Positions 36,638-43,955 of a stretch of 64,000 bases of DNA are shown one piece after another; positions within the stretch are counted from its first letter, which is position 1; every line of letters starts with the position of its first letter. The stretch is from assembly GCF_029626155.1 (NCBI RefSeq), contig NZ_JARUBL010000001.1, forward strand, positions 5,498,501-5,562,500, in the 5' to 3' direction. The notes beneath the pieces are model-generated. The model ran no database searches. It worked only from the letters and a program-made list of their open reading frames with translations, and was not told where the DNA came from. This stretch comes from Solwaraspora sp. WMMD1047 (GTDB taxonomy: Bacteria; Actinomycetota; Actinomycetes; Mycobacteriales; Micromonosporaceae). The translations under genes and the position numbers were made by a program.

Positions 36638-37897
36638 ATGGACACCCAGGCGGCAGCGCGGGACGAGGTGACGGTGCGGGACGACGCGACGGTGCGGGAC
36701 GACGCGACGGTGCGGGCGCTCAGCATCGGTGAGCTGGCCCGGGCCGGCGGACTCACCGTCAGTGCCCTGCGCTTCTATGACGGCGCCGGGCTGCTGGTCC
36801 CACACCGGGTCGATCCGCACACCGGCTACCGCTGGTACGCCCCGGACCAGGTGGCGCAGGCCCGGCTGCTGGCCAGCCTGCGCCGGGTGGGCATGCCGCT
36901 GGCCGAGATCGCGCTGGTGCTGCGCGGCTGGCCGGACCCGGCAGCGGTCCGGCCGCTGCTGGCGCAGCACCTGCGTCGGCTGGCCGGCGGTCTGGCCGAC
37001 GCCCGTCGGGAGCTGGCCCGGGTACAGGCCCAACTCGACCACGCCGAGCAGCACCTCCCGGCCGGCCGGCCGGAACTCACCCTCGCCGGCGCCGACCTCG
37101 CCGGCGCCCTGGCCGCCGTCCGGTTCGCCGTCGGCACCGACCCCGACCTGCCCGTCCTCGGCGGCGTGCTGTTCGAGGCCGACACCGAGCAGGTGCGCCT
37201 GGTCGCCACCGACCGGTACCGGCTCGCGGTCGCCGCCGCGCCCATCCGCCACCGACCCGGCCCGCCACTGACCGAACCGCCACCGACCGGGCCGACCGCG
37301 AAAGATCCGGTGGCACCCGGCCCGTCGTCCGACCGGGCCGACGGGTCCGGGCCGGGGGTCGTCCGGCTGCTGGCCCCGGTGCGGTTCGTCGACGCGGCCC
37401 GCGCGCTGCTCACCGGCCCCGATCCCGGCCCCGGCGAGGTGACGCTCACCCTGACCGCCGGGCGGATCGGGCTGCGGGTCGGCCAGGACGAGGTGCACGG
37501 CCGGCCGTTGGAGCACGACTTCCCCGACTACCGGCGCCTGCTGGGTGCCCAGACCGGCGGCCCCGGAGCACGCCGGGCGACCGTCGACACCCCGGCCCTG
37601 CGGGCGGCGCTGCTGGCCGACCCCGGGCCGGTGCTCAGCCGGGAGCACGACGGCACGACCCGCCAGGTGGTCGCGCTGAGCATCAACGACCGCGGCGCGC
37701 TCACCGTGCTCGGCCGCGACGAGCTGGCGGCCGGCGGCGGCCCGGTCGGCGTCGACCGGGAGTTCCTGCTGGAGGCGCTGGACGCCGGTGGCGGCGGGCA
37801 ACTCGTGCTGGAGCTGGACGGCCCGATCCGGCCGCTCGCGGTCCGGCTGCCCGGCGACGAGCGGGCCTTCTCCATCCTGATGCCGATCCGTCTCTGA
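36638..37897 (+). CDS. MerR-family HTH fused to DNA polymerase III beta-clamp-like domain
   Basis: 419 residues from ATG 36638 (no strong ribosome-binding site; GTG 36668 is an alternative). After a repetitive VRDDATVRDDAT leader, residues ~30-100 are a MerR winged helix (SIGELARAGGLTVSALRFYDGAGLL, DPHTGYRWYAPDQVAQARLL), then a coiled-coil (~100-145). The remaining ~270 residues resemble DnaN sliding-clamp domains: VLGGVLFEADTEQVRLVATDRYRLAVA, HDFPDYRRLL, and the terminal FSILMPIRL, close to the clamp's MPxRL ending. MerR proteins bind DNA as dimers; the clamp part may bind ligand or DNA. Targets unknown. Confidence 0.85.
   Translation: MDTQAAARDEVTVRDDATVRDDATVRALSIGELARAGGLTVSALRFYDGAGLLVPHRVDPHTGYRWYAPDQVAQARLLASLRRVGMPLAEIALVLRGWPDPAAVRPLLAQHLRRLAGGLADARRELARVQAQLDHAEQHLPAGRPELTLAGADLAGALAAVRFAVGTDPDLPVLGGVLFEADTEQVRLVATDRYRLAVAAAPIRHRPGPPLTEPPPTGPTAKDPVAPGPSSDRADGSGPGVVRLLAPVRFVDAARALLTGPDPGPGEVTLTLTAGRIGLRVGQDEVHGRPLEHDFPDYRRLLGAQTGGPGARRATVDTPALRAALLADPGPVLSREHDGTTRQVVALSINDRGALTVLGRDELAAGGGPVGVDREFLLEALDAGGGGQLVLELDGPIRPLAVRLPGDERAFSILMPIRL
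36671..36716 (+). repeat. 18-bp tandem repeat at the start of the MerR fusion gene
   Basis: Two and a half exact copies of ACGGTGCGGGACGACGCG encode TVRDDA repeats just before the HTH domain. Copy-number change would keep frame. Confidence 0.85.
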
Positions 37898-37950
37898 CCG
37901 GCCACCCCACCAGGTGGGCCGAGGGTCCCGCGGGCCTGCCGTACGGCGAC

Positions 37951-38508
37951 TCAGCCGGCGGCGAAGGCCGCGACCTGCGACTCGAACTGCACGCTGTCCA
38001 GCCAGCCGCGGTGGGTCATCCGGCCGGCACCGTCGAGAAAGACGTAGGTGCTCTGCTCGGTCACCTCGAACCGGCGCCAGACCTCGCCGGTCTGGTCGTT
38101 CAGCTGGGTCACCCCGGCCAGTTCGAATTCGGCCACGAACTCGCGCATCGCCTTCTCGTCGCCGAGGCCGGCCACTCCGACGATGTTCACCTGCTCGGCG
38201 TGCGCCGCGAACATGTCCCGGATGGAGGCGGCCTGGCCGGCGCAGGTGGCGCACCAGGGCGCCCAGAACCAGAGCACGGTGGGGCGGCCGGCCAGGCTGG
38301 CCCCGTTGAACGCCTGCCCGTCGAGCGTCCGGCTGTCGAACTTCAGGAGGTCGGCGACCGGCACCGGCGCGGCGACCGATCCACCGGTCGATTCGGCCTG
38401 CACCACCACGGACTCGTCGCCGCCGGCCGGGTCCCGGCCGCCGGCGCAGGCGGCCGTCGCGAACAGGGCCGCGGCCAGCAGGATCACGGCCGCAGGTCGG
38501 CTCCGCAT
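37951..38508 (-). CDS. TlpA/ResA-like thioredoxin-fold lipoprotein
   Basis: 185 residues; AAGGAGG 7 nt before the ATG. Signal peptide with lipobox ATAAC (Cys21) predicts lipid anchoring outside the membrane. The redoxin domain holds TVLWFWAPWCATCAGQA with a WCATC active site, VGVAGLGDEKAMREFV, and a cis-Pro-region segment EVTEQSTYVFLDGAGRM (a Ser-Thr replaces the usual Thr-Pro). It should reduce or oxidise extracytoplasmic disulphides. It begins 16 bp after the NuoF-ferredoxin gene, so it is the third gene of the redox operon and plausibly its terminal electron acceptor. Confidence 0.9.
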   Translation of the reverse strand: MRSRPAAVILLAAALFATAACAGGRDPAGGDESVVVQAESTGGSVAAPVPVADLLKFDSRTLDGQAFNGASLAGRPTVLWFWAPWCATCAGQAASIRDMFAAHAEQVNIVGVAGLGDEKAMREFVAEFELAGVTQLNDQTGEVWRRFEVTEQSTYVFLDGAGRMTHRGWLDSVQFESQVAAFAAG

Positions 38509-38524
38509 GGCACTGCCTCCTTCG

Positions 38525-39994
38525 TCAGTGACTGTCGCCGGAGAGCCGCAACGCGAGGGCCGGACACATCCGGACCGCCTTGCGCGCCCCGGCCTCCAGC
38601 CAGGTCGGCACCGGCGTGGGCGGGAAGGCGGGGAAGCCGTTGCCGTCCAACCGGATGAACTCGGGTACGACGTGCGCGCAGAGCCCGTGGCCGTCGCACC
38701 GGGACCAGTCGACGGAGAGCCGGTAGGAGTTGCTGCCGGCGCTCGGGGGCAGGCCCATCAGGCCCTTGACCTTGCGACCGCAGCCGTCCCGGGTGCTGTG
38801 CGCGGCGAGGTCCTCGGCGAAGACCTCCATCGCCGAGATCGCGAACCGGCCGCTGCCGTCGGGGTGGCTGCACGCGCCCCGACCCTTGACCACGTTCGCG
38901 GCGACCCGGACCACCTCCGAGGCGGCGCTGCCGGCCACCGTCAGGTCGACCGACCGGGCCAGGTCGGGCAGCCCCAGCCGGCACGGGCCGCACTGGCCGG
39001 CGGACTCCCCCGCCAGGTACTGCACCACCTGGGCCACCTCGCCCAGCGGGCAGGTGTCCTCGCTGAGCGGGATGACGATGCCGGCGCCGAGTACGCCGCC
39101 GACCGCCTCCAGCCCCTTGCGGGACACCTCCGCCTTGGCCGCCGCCTCCGCGGTGATCCACTTGCCGTGGTAGCCGCCCACCAGCACGCCCGGGCCGGGC
39201 GGCACCTCGCACAGGTCGAGGATCTCCTTCAGCGGGGTGCCGGCCGGGCACTCCACCACCGCCGGCCGACCGGCGGCGCCGGTCACCGTCAGCAGGACGG
39301 TGCCGGGTTCGTCGCTGGTGCCGACCGCCGCGTAGTCGTACGGGCCGAGCCGGGCGGCGATCGCCATCTGGGCGTAGGTCTCCGCATTCGACAGCATGGT
39401 CGGCAGTCCGGAGACACCCGAGTCGCTGGCCCGCTTCTTGACGCCCGGCGGGATGTGCGCCTCACCGTTGATGCCGCGGACCAGTGCGCCACCCTCGCCG
39501 GAGATGAACCGGTGCGGCACGGTGACGATGCCGGTCTGCACCGGCATCCGCCGCTCGCTCAGCGCGGCGGCCAGCGAGCCCTCACCGACGCCGTCGTCGG
39601 CGACCCCGATCACGATCTCCTCGGCGTCCAACGCGTACGCGGCCAGCGCCGCGCCGTCGAGGATCAGGTGCGGCGCCCGGGTGAGCAGCACCTTGTCCTT
39701 CCAACTCGCCGGCTCGCCCTCGGTGGCGTTGACCACCACGACGGCCGGCAGGTCCTGCTTGTCGGCCGACTCCAGAACGGCCCGCATCTTGCGGGCGAAC
39801 GGGAATCCCGCGCCGCCCTTGCCCTTCAGCTCGATCCCGTCGGCCAGCTTGAGCAGCGAGGCCGCCGAGAGCGGGTTGATCGGGCCGTGCACCTCCTCGT
39901 GCGCCCGCAGGTCGAGGCGGCCGAACTGCTCGAATCCGGCCGTCAGCCGCGGCTCGTCGAAGCAGGCGACGGGCGGCATCGCGCTGAGACTCAC
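38525..39994 (-). CDS. NuoF-like FMN/Fe-S protein fused to a C-terminal ferredoxin
   Basis: 489 residues. Residues ~55-180 match the NuoF NADH/FMN domain (ELKGKGGAGFPFARK, VVNATEGEPASWKDK). SLBB-like and Fe-S-binding regions follow: SAGQCGPCRLG and RGACSHPDG. Compared with NuoF's SCGxCxxC the first Cys is Ala, so only three of four cluster ligands remain. The last ~80 residues are a ferredoxin with RCDGHGLC...CPALAL, the Cys-X5-Cys...Cys-Pro pattern of [3Fe-4S] ferredoxins. GTG start overlaps the upstream stop by 4 bp (GTGA). Likely a cytosolic NAD(P)H dehydrogenase module feeding electrons to the adjacent haem protein. Confidence 0.88.
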   Translation of the reverse strand: MSLSAMPPVACFDEPRLTAGFEQFGRLDLRAHEEVHGPINPLSAASLLKLADGIELKGKGGAGFPFARKMRAVLESADKQDLPAVVVVNATEGEPASWKDKVLLTRAPHLILDGAALAAYALDAEEIVIGVADDGVGEGSLAAALSERRMPVQTGIVTVPHRFISGEGGALVRGINGEAHIPPGVKKRASDSGVSGLPTMLSNAETYAQMAIAARLGPYDYAAVGTSDEPGTVLLTVTGAAGRPAVVECPAGTPLKEILDLCEVPPGPGVLVGGYHGKWITAEAAAKAEVSRKGLEAVGGVLGAGIVIPLSEDTCPLGEVAQVVQYLAGESAGQCGPCRLGLPDLARSVDLTVAGSAASEVVRVAANVVKGRGACSHPDGSGRFAISAMEVFAEDLAAHSTRDGCGRKVKGLMGLPPSAGSNSYRLSVDWSRCDGHGLCAHVVPEFIRLDGNGFPAFPPTPVPTWLEAGARKAVRMCPALALRLSGDSH

Positions 39995-41910
39995 TGCGCC
40001 TCGCCCCGCAGACTCCGCCAGTACGCCTCGTCGACCGCGTCGGCGGCTGCCTTCTTCTTCCGCGACCTGCTCGACGTGCCGCCCTCGGCGGCCGCCCGGC
40101 GGGCCCGCCGGGAGGCGAGGTCGACCAGGGTCGGGGTGTCGTCGTCGGGCAGCGGCTGGTCGTCCTCCTCGACGTAGCGGGCCGTCCGGCCGCGGCGCGG
40201 CTCGACCACCGGGGCGTCGTCCTCGTCGTCGGCATAGCGCGCCGACCGACTGCGGCGCGGCTGCACCACCGGGGCGTCATCCTCGTCATCGGCGTACCGG
40301 GGCGTGCGCCGCCGCGCCTCCACCACCGGCGTCTCGTCCTCCTCCTCGGCGTACCGCGCCGACCGACTCCGACGCGGCTGCACCACCGGGGCATCGTCCT
40401 CGTCATCGGCGTACCGGGGCGTGCGCCGCCGCGCCTCCACCACCGGCGCCTCGTCCTCCTCCTCGGCGTACCGCGCCGACCGACTCCGACGCGGCTGCAC
40501 CACCGGGGCATCGTCCTCGTCATCGGCGTACCGCGTCGACCGGCTGCGGCGCGACTCGGTCACCGGCGCCGCCGGTTCGTCGTCGGCGTACCGGGGCGAC
40601 CGGCCGCGGCGCGACCCGGTCACCGGCGCCTCGTCCTCCTCCTCGGTATACCGGGCGGACCGGCTGCGGCGCGACTCGACCGGGGCCGGCTCGGCGACCG
40701 GGCGGCGGCGCGGGATCTCCCGGGTCTCCTCCCGCAGGGCCGCCGGCGCCTGCTCCTCGACCCGCTGGTACTGGGGTCGGTTCGCCGCCGGGCGTTCCGG
40801 GCGGCCCTCGGGGGACCAGCGACGTGGGCTGTCCCACGGGTCCTCCGGCGCGCTGCGCTCGGCCGACCAGCGGCGCGGGCTGTCCCACGGATCCTCGGGC
40901 ACCGACCGGGTCCCCGACCTGGGCAGCGGCACCTCGGGTACGGCGAACCGGTTCGGCCGCTGGCCGGGCGAGTCGCCCTTGCGGACGTCGCCGAAGCGGA
41001 CCCACGAGTCGGTGAGCGGATCGGGTGGCGCCAGCGAGCTGGTGAAGCTCTCCTCCACGTCCCGCCCCAGCCGCGGCTGGCGGGCCACCCGTTCCCGGCT
41101 GCCGGCGATGCGCTTCGCCGCGCCGGCCAGCGTCGTCCAGGACTCGGAGCCGGTCTGCACCGGCTTGCCGACCGCCTTGATCGAACCGGTGGTCTGCGCC
41201 GCCTCCTTGCGCTTGCGGCCGATCGAGGCCGCCAGCCGGATCAGCAGCGCGATGACCACCAGCAGGATGCAGGCGATGTAGCTCAACGTCACCCAGGTGG
41301 CGGCGGAGCGGCCGGCCTTGAGCCCGTGCAGCAGTCCGAACGGCCAGGAGGCGTACGCGGTGCTGTGCAGTGCCCGCCACACCCACGGCTTGCCGACCCC
41401 GACGAACCGGGCCCGGATGATGCCGGTCCAGAGGGTGGCGACCATGAGGTAGGCGGCCACCGAGCCCAACCCGACCCAGAACCCCTGGATGCCCCGGCCG
41501 GAGATGAAGGGGAGCAGCACTTCGAGCGGGTTGAGCCGGCCGGACGCGACCTTCGTCAGGATGTGCAGGACGAGGCTGCCGACGGCGACCATACCGAGCG
41601 CGCGGTGCGAGGACTGCAGCACCACCCGCTGTTTGATCATCAACACCGACCGGTCGGTGGCCACCAGGCCGAGCATCACCGTCAGGGTCAGCGACACCAG
41701 GGTCACCGGACCGAGATAGAACTCCAGGTACACGAACATGTACACGTACGCGATCCGGCCGGCCGGGGTGAGCATCGCCACCGCCCAGACCGCGGCGAGC
41801 GCGGATCCGATGAGCAGGGCGAGAGCCGACTTGGAACGGACCGAGCCGGACCGGCTGCTGGTGGTCCGCGGGATCTCGGGCGGTCGCTGGATCTGCCTGG
41901 TCCGGGCCAT
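39991..41910 (-). CDS. Ferric-reductase-like haem b membrane protein with long repetitive charged tail
   Basis: About 640 residues. The N-terminal ~200 residues hold six TM helices with two His pairs: SHRALGMVAVGSLVLH (His-X13-His) and HSTAYASWPFGLLH (His-X12-His), the pattern that ligates two b haems in ferric-reductase/NOX transmembrane domains. It lacks the FAD/NAD domain of complete ferric reductases; the NuoF-like partner may supply that. A Pro/Arg/Glu-rich tail of ~400 residues with 39-residue repeats follows, probably cytosolic and disordered. ATG 41910 (GAGGAG close upstream) is preferred; ATGs at 41931 and 42000 are possible. First gene of the redox operon. Confidence 0.85.
   Translation of the reverse strand: MARTRQIQRPPEIPRTTSSRSGSVRSKSALALLIGSALAAVWAVAMLTPAGRIAYVYMFVYLEFYLGPVTLVSLTLTVMLGLVATDRSVLMIKQRVVLQSSHRALGMVAVGSLVLHILTKVASGRLNPLEVLLPFISGRGIQGFWVGLGSVAAYLMVATLWTGIIRARFVGVGKPWVWRALHSTAYASWPFGLLHGLKAGRSAATWVTLSYIACILLVVIALLIRLAASIGRKRKEAAQTTGSIKAVGKPVQTGSESWTTLAGAAKRIAGSRERVARQPRLGRDVEESFTSSLAPPDPLTDSWVRFGDVRKGDSPGQRPNRFAVPEVPLPRSGTRSVPEDPWDSPRRWSAERSAPEDPWDSPRRWSPEGRPERPAANRPQYQRVEEQAPAALREETREIPRRRPVAEPAPVESRRSRSARYTEEEDEAPVTGSRRGRSPRYADDEPAAPVTESRRSRSTRYADDEDDAPVVQPRRSRSARYAEEEDEAPVVEARRRTPRYADDEDDAPVVQPRRSRSARYAEEEDETPVVEARRRTPRYADDEDDAPVVQPRRSRSARYADDEDDAPVVEPRRGRTARYVEEDDQPLPDDDTPTLVDLASRRARRAAAEGGTSSRSRKKKAAADAVDEAYWRSLRGEAQ
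40130..40690 (-). repeat. Tandem repeats coding the charged tail; 117-bp core period
   Basis: Blocks starting at 40254, 40371 and 40488 are near-identical over 117 bp (39 codons), each containing two shorter units of the type DDAPVVQPRRSRSARYAEEEDE and APVVEARRRTPRYADDED. Less similar ~20-codon units continue on both sides. The period is a multiple of three, so copy number can change without frameshift. Confidence 0.9.
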
Positions 41911-42001
41911 ACGCTCCTCGATCTTCCCCATCTGTGCCGCGCGTCCCGCCCGGCCGGTTGCCCCCGGCCCGGTGCGGTCAGCCCTCCCTGCTCGTTCCAT
42001 T

Positions 42002-42059
42002 CGGTTCGGCAGGAACCGTTTCGGGAAGGTTCACCACCGGGTCGGGTGCACCCGGTGGT
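42002..42059 (-). promoter_or_regulatory. Two hairpins upstream of the redox operon
   Basis: CGGTTC-GGCAG-GAACCG (42002-42018) and the perfect 10-bp stem ACCACCGGGT/ACCCGGTGGT with a 7-nt loop (42033-42059) lie between the redox operon start and the 620-bp divergent gap. They could be operators or 5'-leader hairpins. No promoter boxes are certain. Confidence 0.4.
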
Positions 42060-42622
42060 CCTGTCCCTCCCCAGGTACGTAGGAACGGGCCGAGCGGTTG
42101 AGTCTAGACGCGATTTCATTTCACCACTGCCGACCGCAGTCGGCCAGACCCCCGCACGGCCCGTCTTAAGCGTGGCTTTGTGCTGCGGATACTGCACGCC
42201 GCTACCCGATGATCACCAAGAGCCAGCGGCTGACCGAAGGCGCCCAGCCGGCCCGCCACCCGCCTCCCGACGGCCGAAACCCGGTGGCCGGCAACCGCCG
42301 CGACGCCGGTCGGACGTCCGCGCCGGCGGTCCGGCGCGACGACCGGCAACAAGAAACGATAAGAAAAACTTAAGCCGCCTTTGCCGCTATCCTGACCCTC
42401 GCCGCCGGCAGCTGCGGGAAATGGTCCGGCAATTTCCCGGTACGCCGGCCGGCCCGACCGGTCCACTCGGGCGATTGCGCAGCTCAGGACCGGGTTACGC
42501 GCAGTTTTCAATCGTCATTGAACCGTTCGGTGCCGGTAATCCGTACCCCTGCACGCGAGTGGCGCCTCCGGTGCCGCTCGGGCCGACCACCCCGGCCGAC
42601 CAGCCACCAGACTGGAGGGCAC
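42060..42622. other. Long intergenic leader before aminotransferase gene
   Basis: About 560 bp without a convincing gene. It contains an AT-rich stretch (AAGAAACGATAAGAAAAACT, 42352-42371) with CTTAAG, and an operator-like inverted repeat TTCAAT-CGTC-ATTGAA at 42507-42522. An open frame joined to the aminotransferase from 42518 is unlikely to be translated, since the GTG at 42623 has the ribosome-binding site. Confidence 0.5.
42507..42522 (+). promoter_or_regulatory. Inverted repeat upstream of aminotransferase gene
   Basis: TTCAAT-CGTC-ATTGAA is a perfect 6-bp inverted repeat about 100 bp before the GTG start. It is AT-rich against its surroundings, which suggests a protein binding site. 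Confidence 0.4.
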
Positions 42623-43843
42623 GTGCGACACGGACACAGCAGCATCGATCCGACCCTGATGCGGCAGGGCGCACACAGCGCGTCGTACTTCGCGCTGGAG
42701 CGCAGCATGGGAGAGGGCGCCGAGATCGTCGACTTCTGTATCCCGTGCAACCCCTACTTCCCCACCCCGGCGATGTTCGGCGCCCTCTCGGAGAACCTGG
42801 AGTCGATCCTCAAGTACTACCCGAGCGACTCGGGCACCATCACCAACCAGCTCGCCAGCGTGCTCAACCTGCACCCGCAGACCGTCGCGATGGCCAACGG
42901 CTCGACCGAGCTGATCACCTGGATCGACCACCTGTTGATCAAGGAGAGCGTGGCGATCCCGATCCCCACCTTCGGCCGGTGGACCGACCAGCCACTGGAG
43001 ACCGGCAAGCGGGTGGACATGCACCTGCTCCAGGAGTCCGAGAACTTCGTCCTCGACCTGGACGGGTATCTCAACTTCATCCGGTCCCGTGGCTCGCGGG
43101 TGGCGGTGATCTGCAACCCGAACAATCCGGACGGCAACTACCTGCCCCGCCGGGACGTGCTGCGGTTCGTCGACGCCCTGCACGACCTGGACCTGGTGAT
43201 CGTCGACGAGTCGTTCATCGACTTCGTCGACCACGAGCGGCACCCCACCGTCGGGCCGGACGCGGCGATCCGGCCGAACATGGTGGTGCTCAAGAGCCTC
43301 GGCAAGAACTTCGGTCTGCACGGCATCCGGTTCGGCTACCTGATCGCCAACCCGGCCCTGGCCGGGAAGATCGGCAAGGCGCTGCCGAAGTGGAACCTGA
43401 ACTCGCTCGCCGAGGCCGTGGTCTTCATGATCAAGGAGTACGAGGCCGACTACCGGGACAGCCTGCGCCGGCTCTCCCGGGACCGGGCCCAGATGACCGA
43501 CGACCTGATGGACGTGCCGGGGCTGACCATCTATCCGTCCCAGGGCAACTTCATCCTGGTCAAGCTGCCGCTCGGCTGGGACGGGGTCGGCCTGAAGGAA
43601 TACCTGATGAGCCGGTACGGCGTCTACATCCGGGAGTGCGGCAACAAGCTCGGCATGACCAGCCAGTTCGTCCGGCTGGTGGTCCGTCCCCAGCACGACG
43701 TCCGCCGGCTGGTCGACGGCATGCTCAGCTACGGCCGCCGGCTGCACGGCGAGCCGGAGGCCCCGTCGGCCGATCTGATCATGCATCCGGCCACCGCCCG
43801 CAGCGCCGGCTACGCCGGCCCCGACCTGGCGGCCGTACGGTGA
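42623..43843 (+). CDS. Class I/II PLP-dependent aminotransferase (HisC/CobD-like)
   Basis: 406 residues from GTG 42623 (GGAGGG 3-4 nt upstream). PLP-fold features: YPSDSGTITNQLASVLNL (substrate loop), ICNPNNPDGNYLPR, IVDESFIDFVDHE (Asp pairing with the pyridine N), VVLKSLGKNFGLHGIRFGY (Schiff-base Lys in SLGK). These are closest to histidinol-phosphate aminotransferase and threonine-phosphate decarboxylase. No his or cob genes are adjacent, so it is likely a paralogue with another amino-acid-phosphate-like substrate. The long upstream leader suggests regulated expression. Extended ~25-residue C-terminal tail. Confidence 0.87.
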   Translation: MRHGHSSIDPTLMRQGAHSASYFALERSMGEGAEIVDFCIPCNPYFPTPAMFGALSENLESILKYYPSDSGTITNQLASVLNLHPQTVAMANGSTELITWIDHLLIKESVAIPIPTFGRWTDQPLETGKRVDMHLLQESENFVLDLDGYLNFIRSRGSRVAVICNPNNPDGNYLPRRDVLRFVDALHDLDLVIVDESFIDFVDHERHPTVGPDAAIRPNMVVLKSLGKNFGLHGIRFGYLIANPALAGKIGKALPKWNLNSLAEAVVFMIKEYEADYRDSLRRLSRDRAQMTDDLMDVPGLTIYPSQGNFILVKLPLGWDGVGLKEYLMSRYGVYIRECGNKLGMTSQFVRLVVRPQHDVRRLVDGMLSYGRRLHGEPEAPSADLIMHPATARSAGYAGPDLAAVR

Positions 43844-43955
43844 TGCCGGGCGGCCGAACCGCGAGCCGACCGCCGCGCCGAGCGATCCCGGAACCGCGCC
43901 GGACGACCCCGGACCCGCCGCCCACCCGGCTCGGTGGTTCACCCACAATCGCCTG

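Noticed and set aside
37898-37950. Weak hairpin between the MerR fusion and the redox operon
   Set aside because: GGCCACC/GGTGGGCC pairing has a mismatch and short arms; not strong enough to report as a terminator.
35789-38254. Long minus-strand open frame across the unknown Cys/His gene and MerR fusion
   Set aside because: It spans two convincing plus-strand genes and the TlpA-like gene in another frame; translation is Arg/Gly/Val-rich and structureless.
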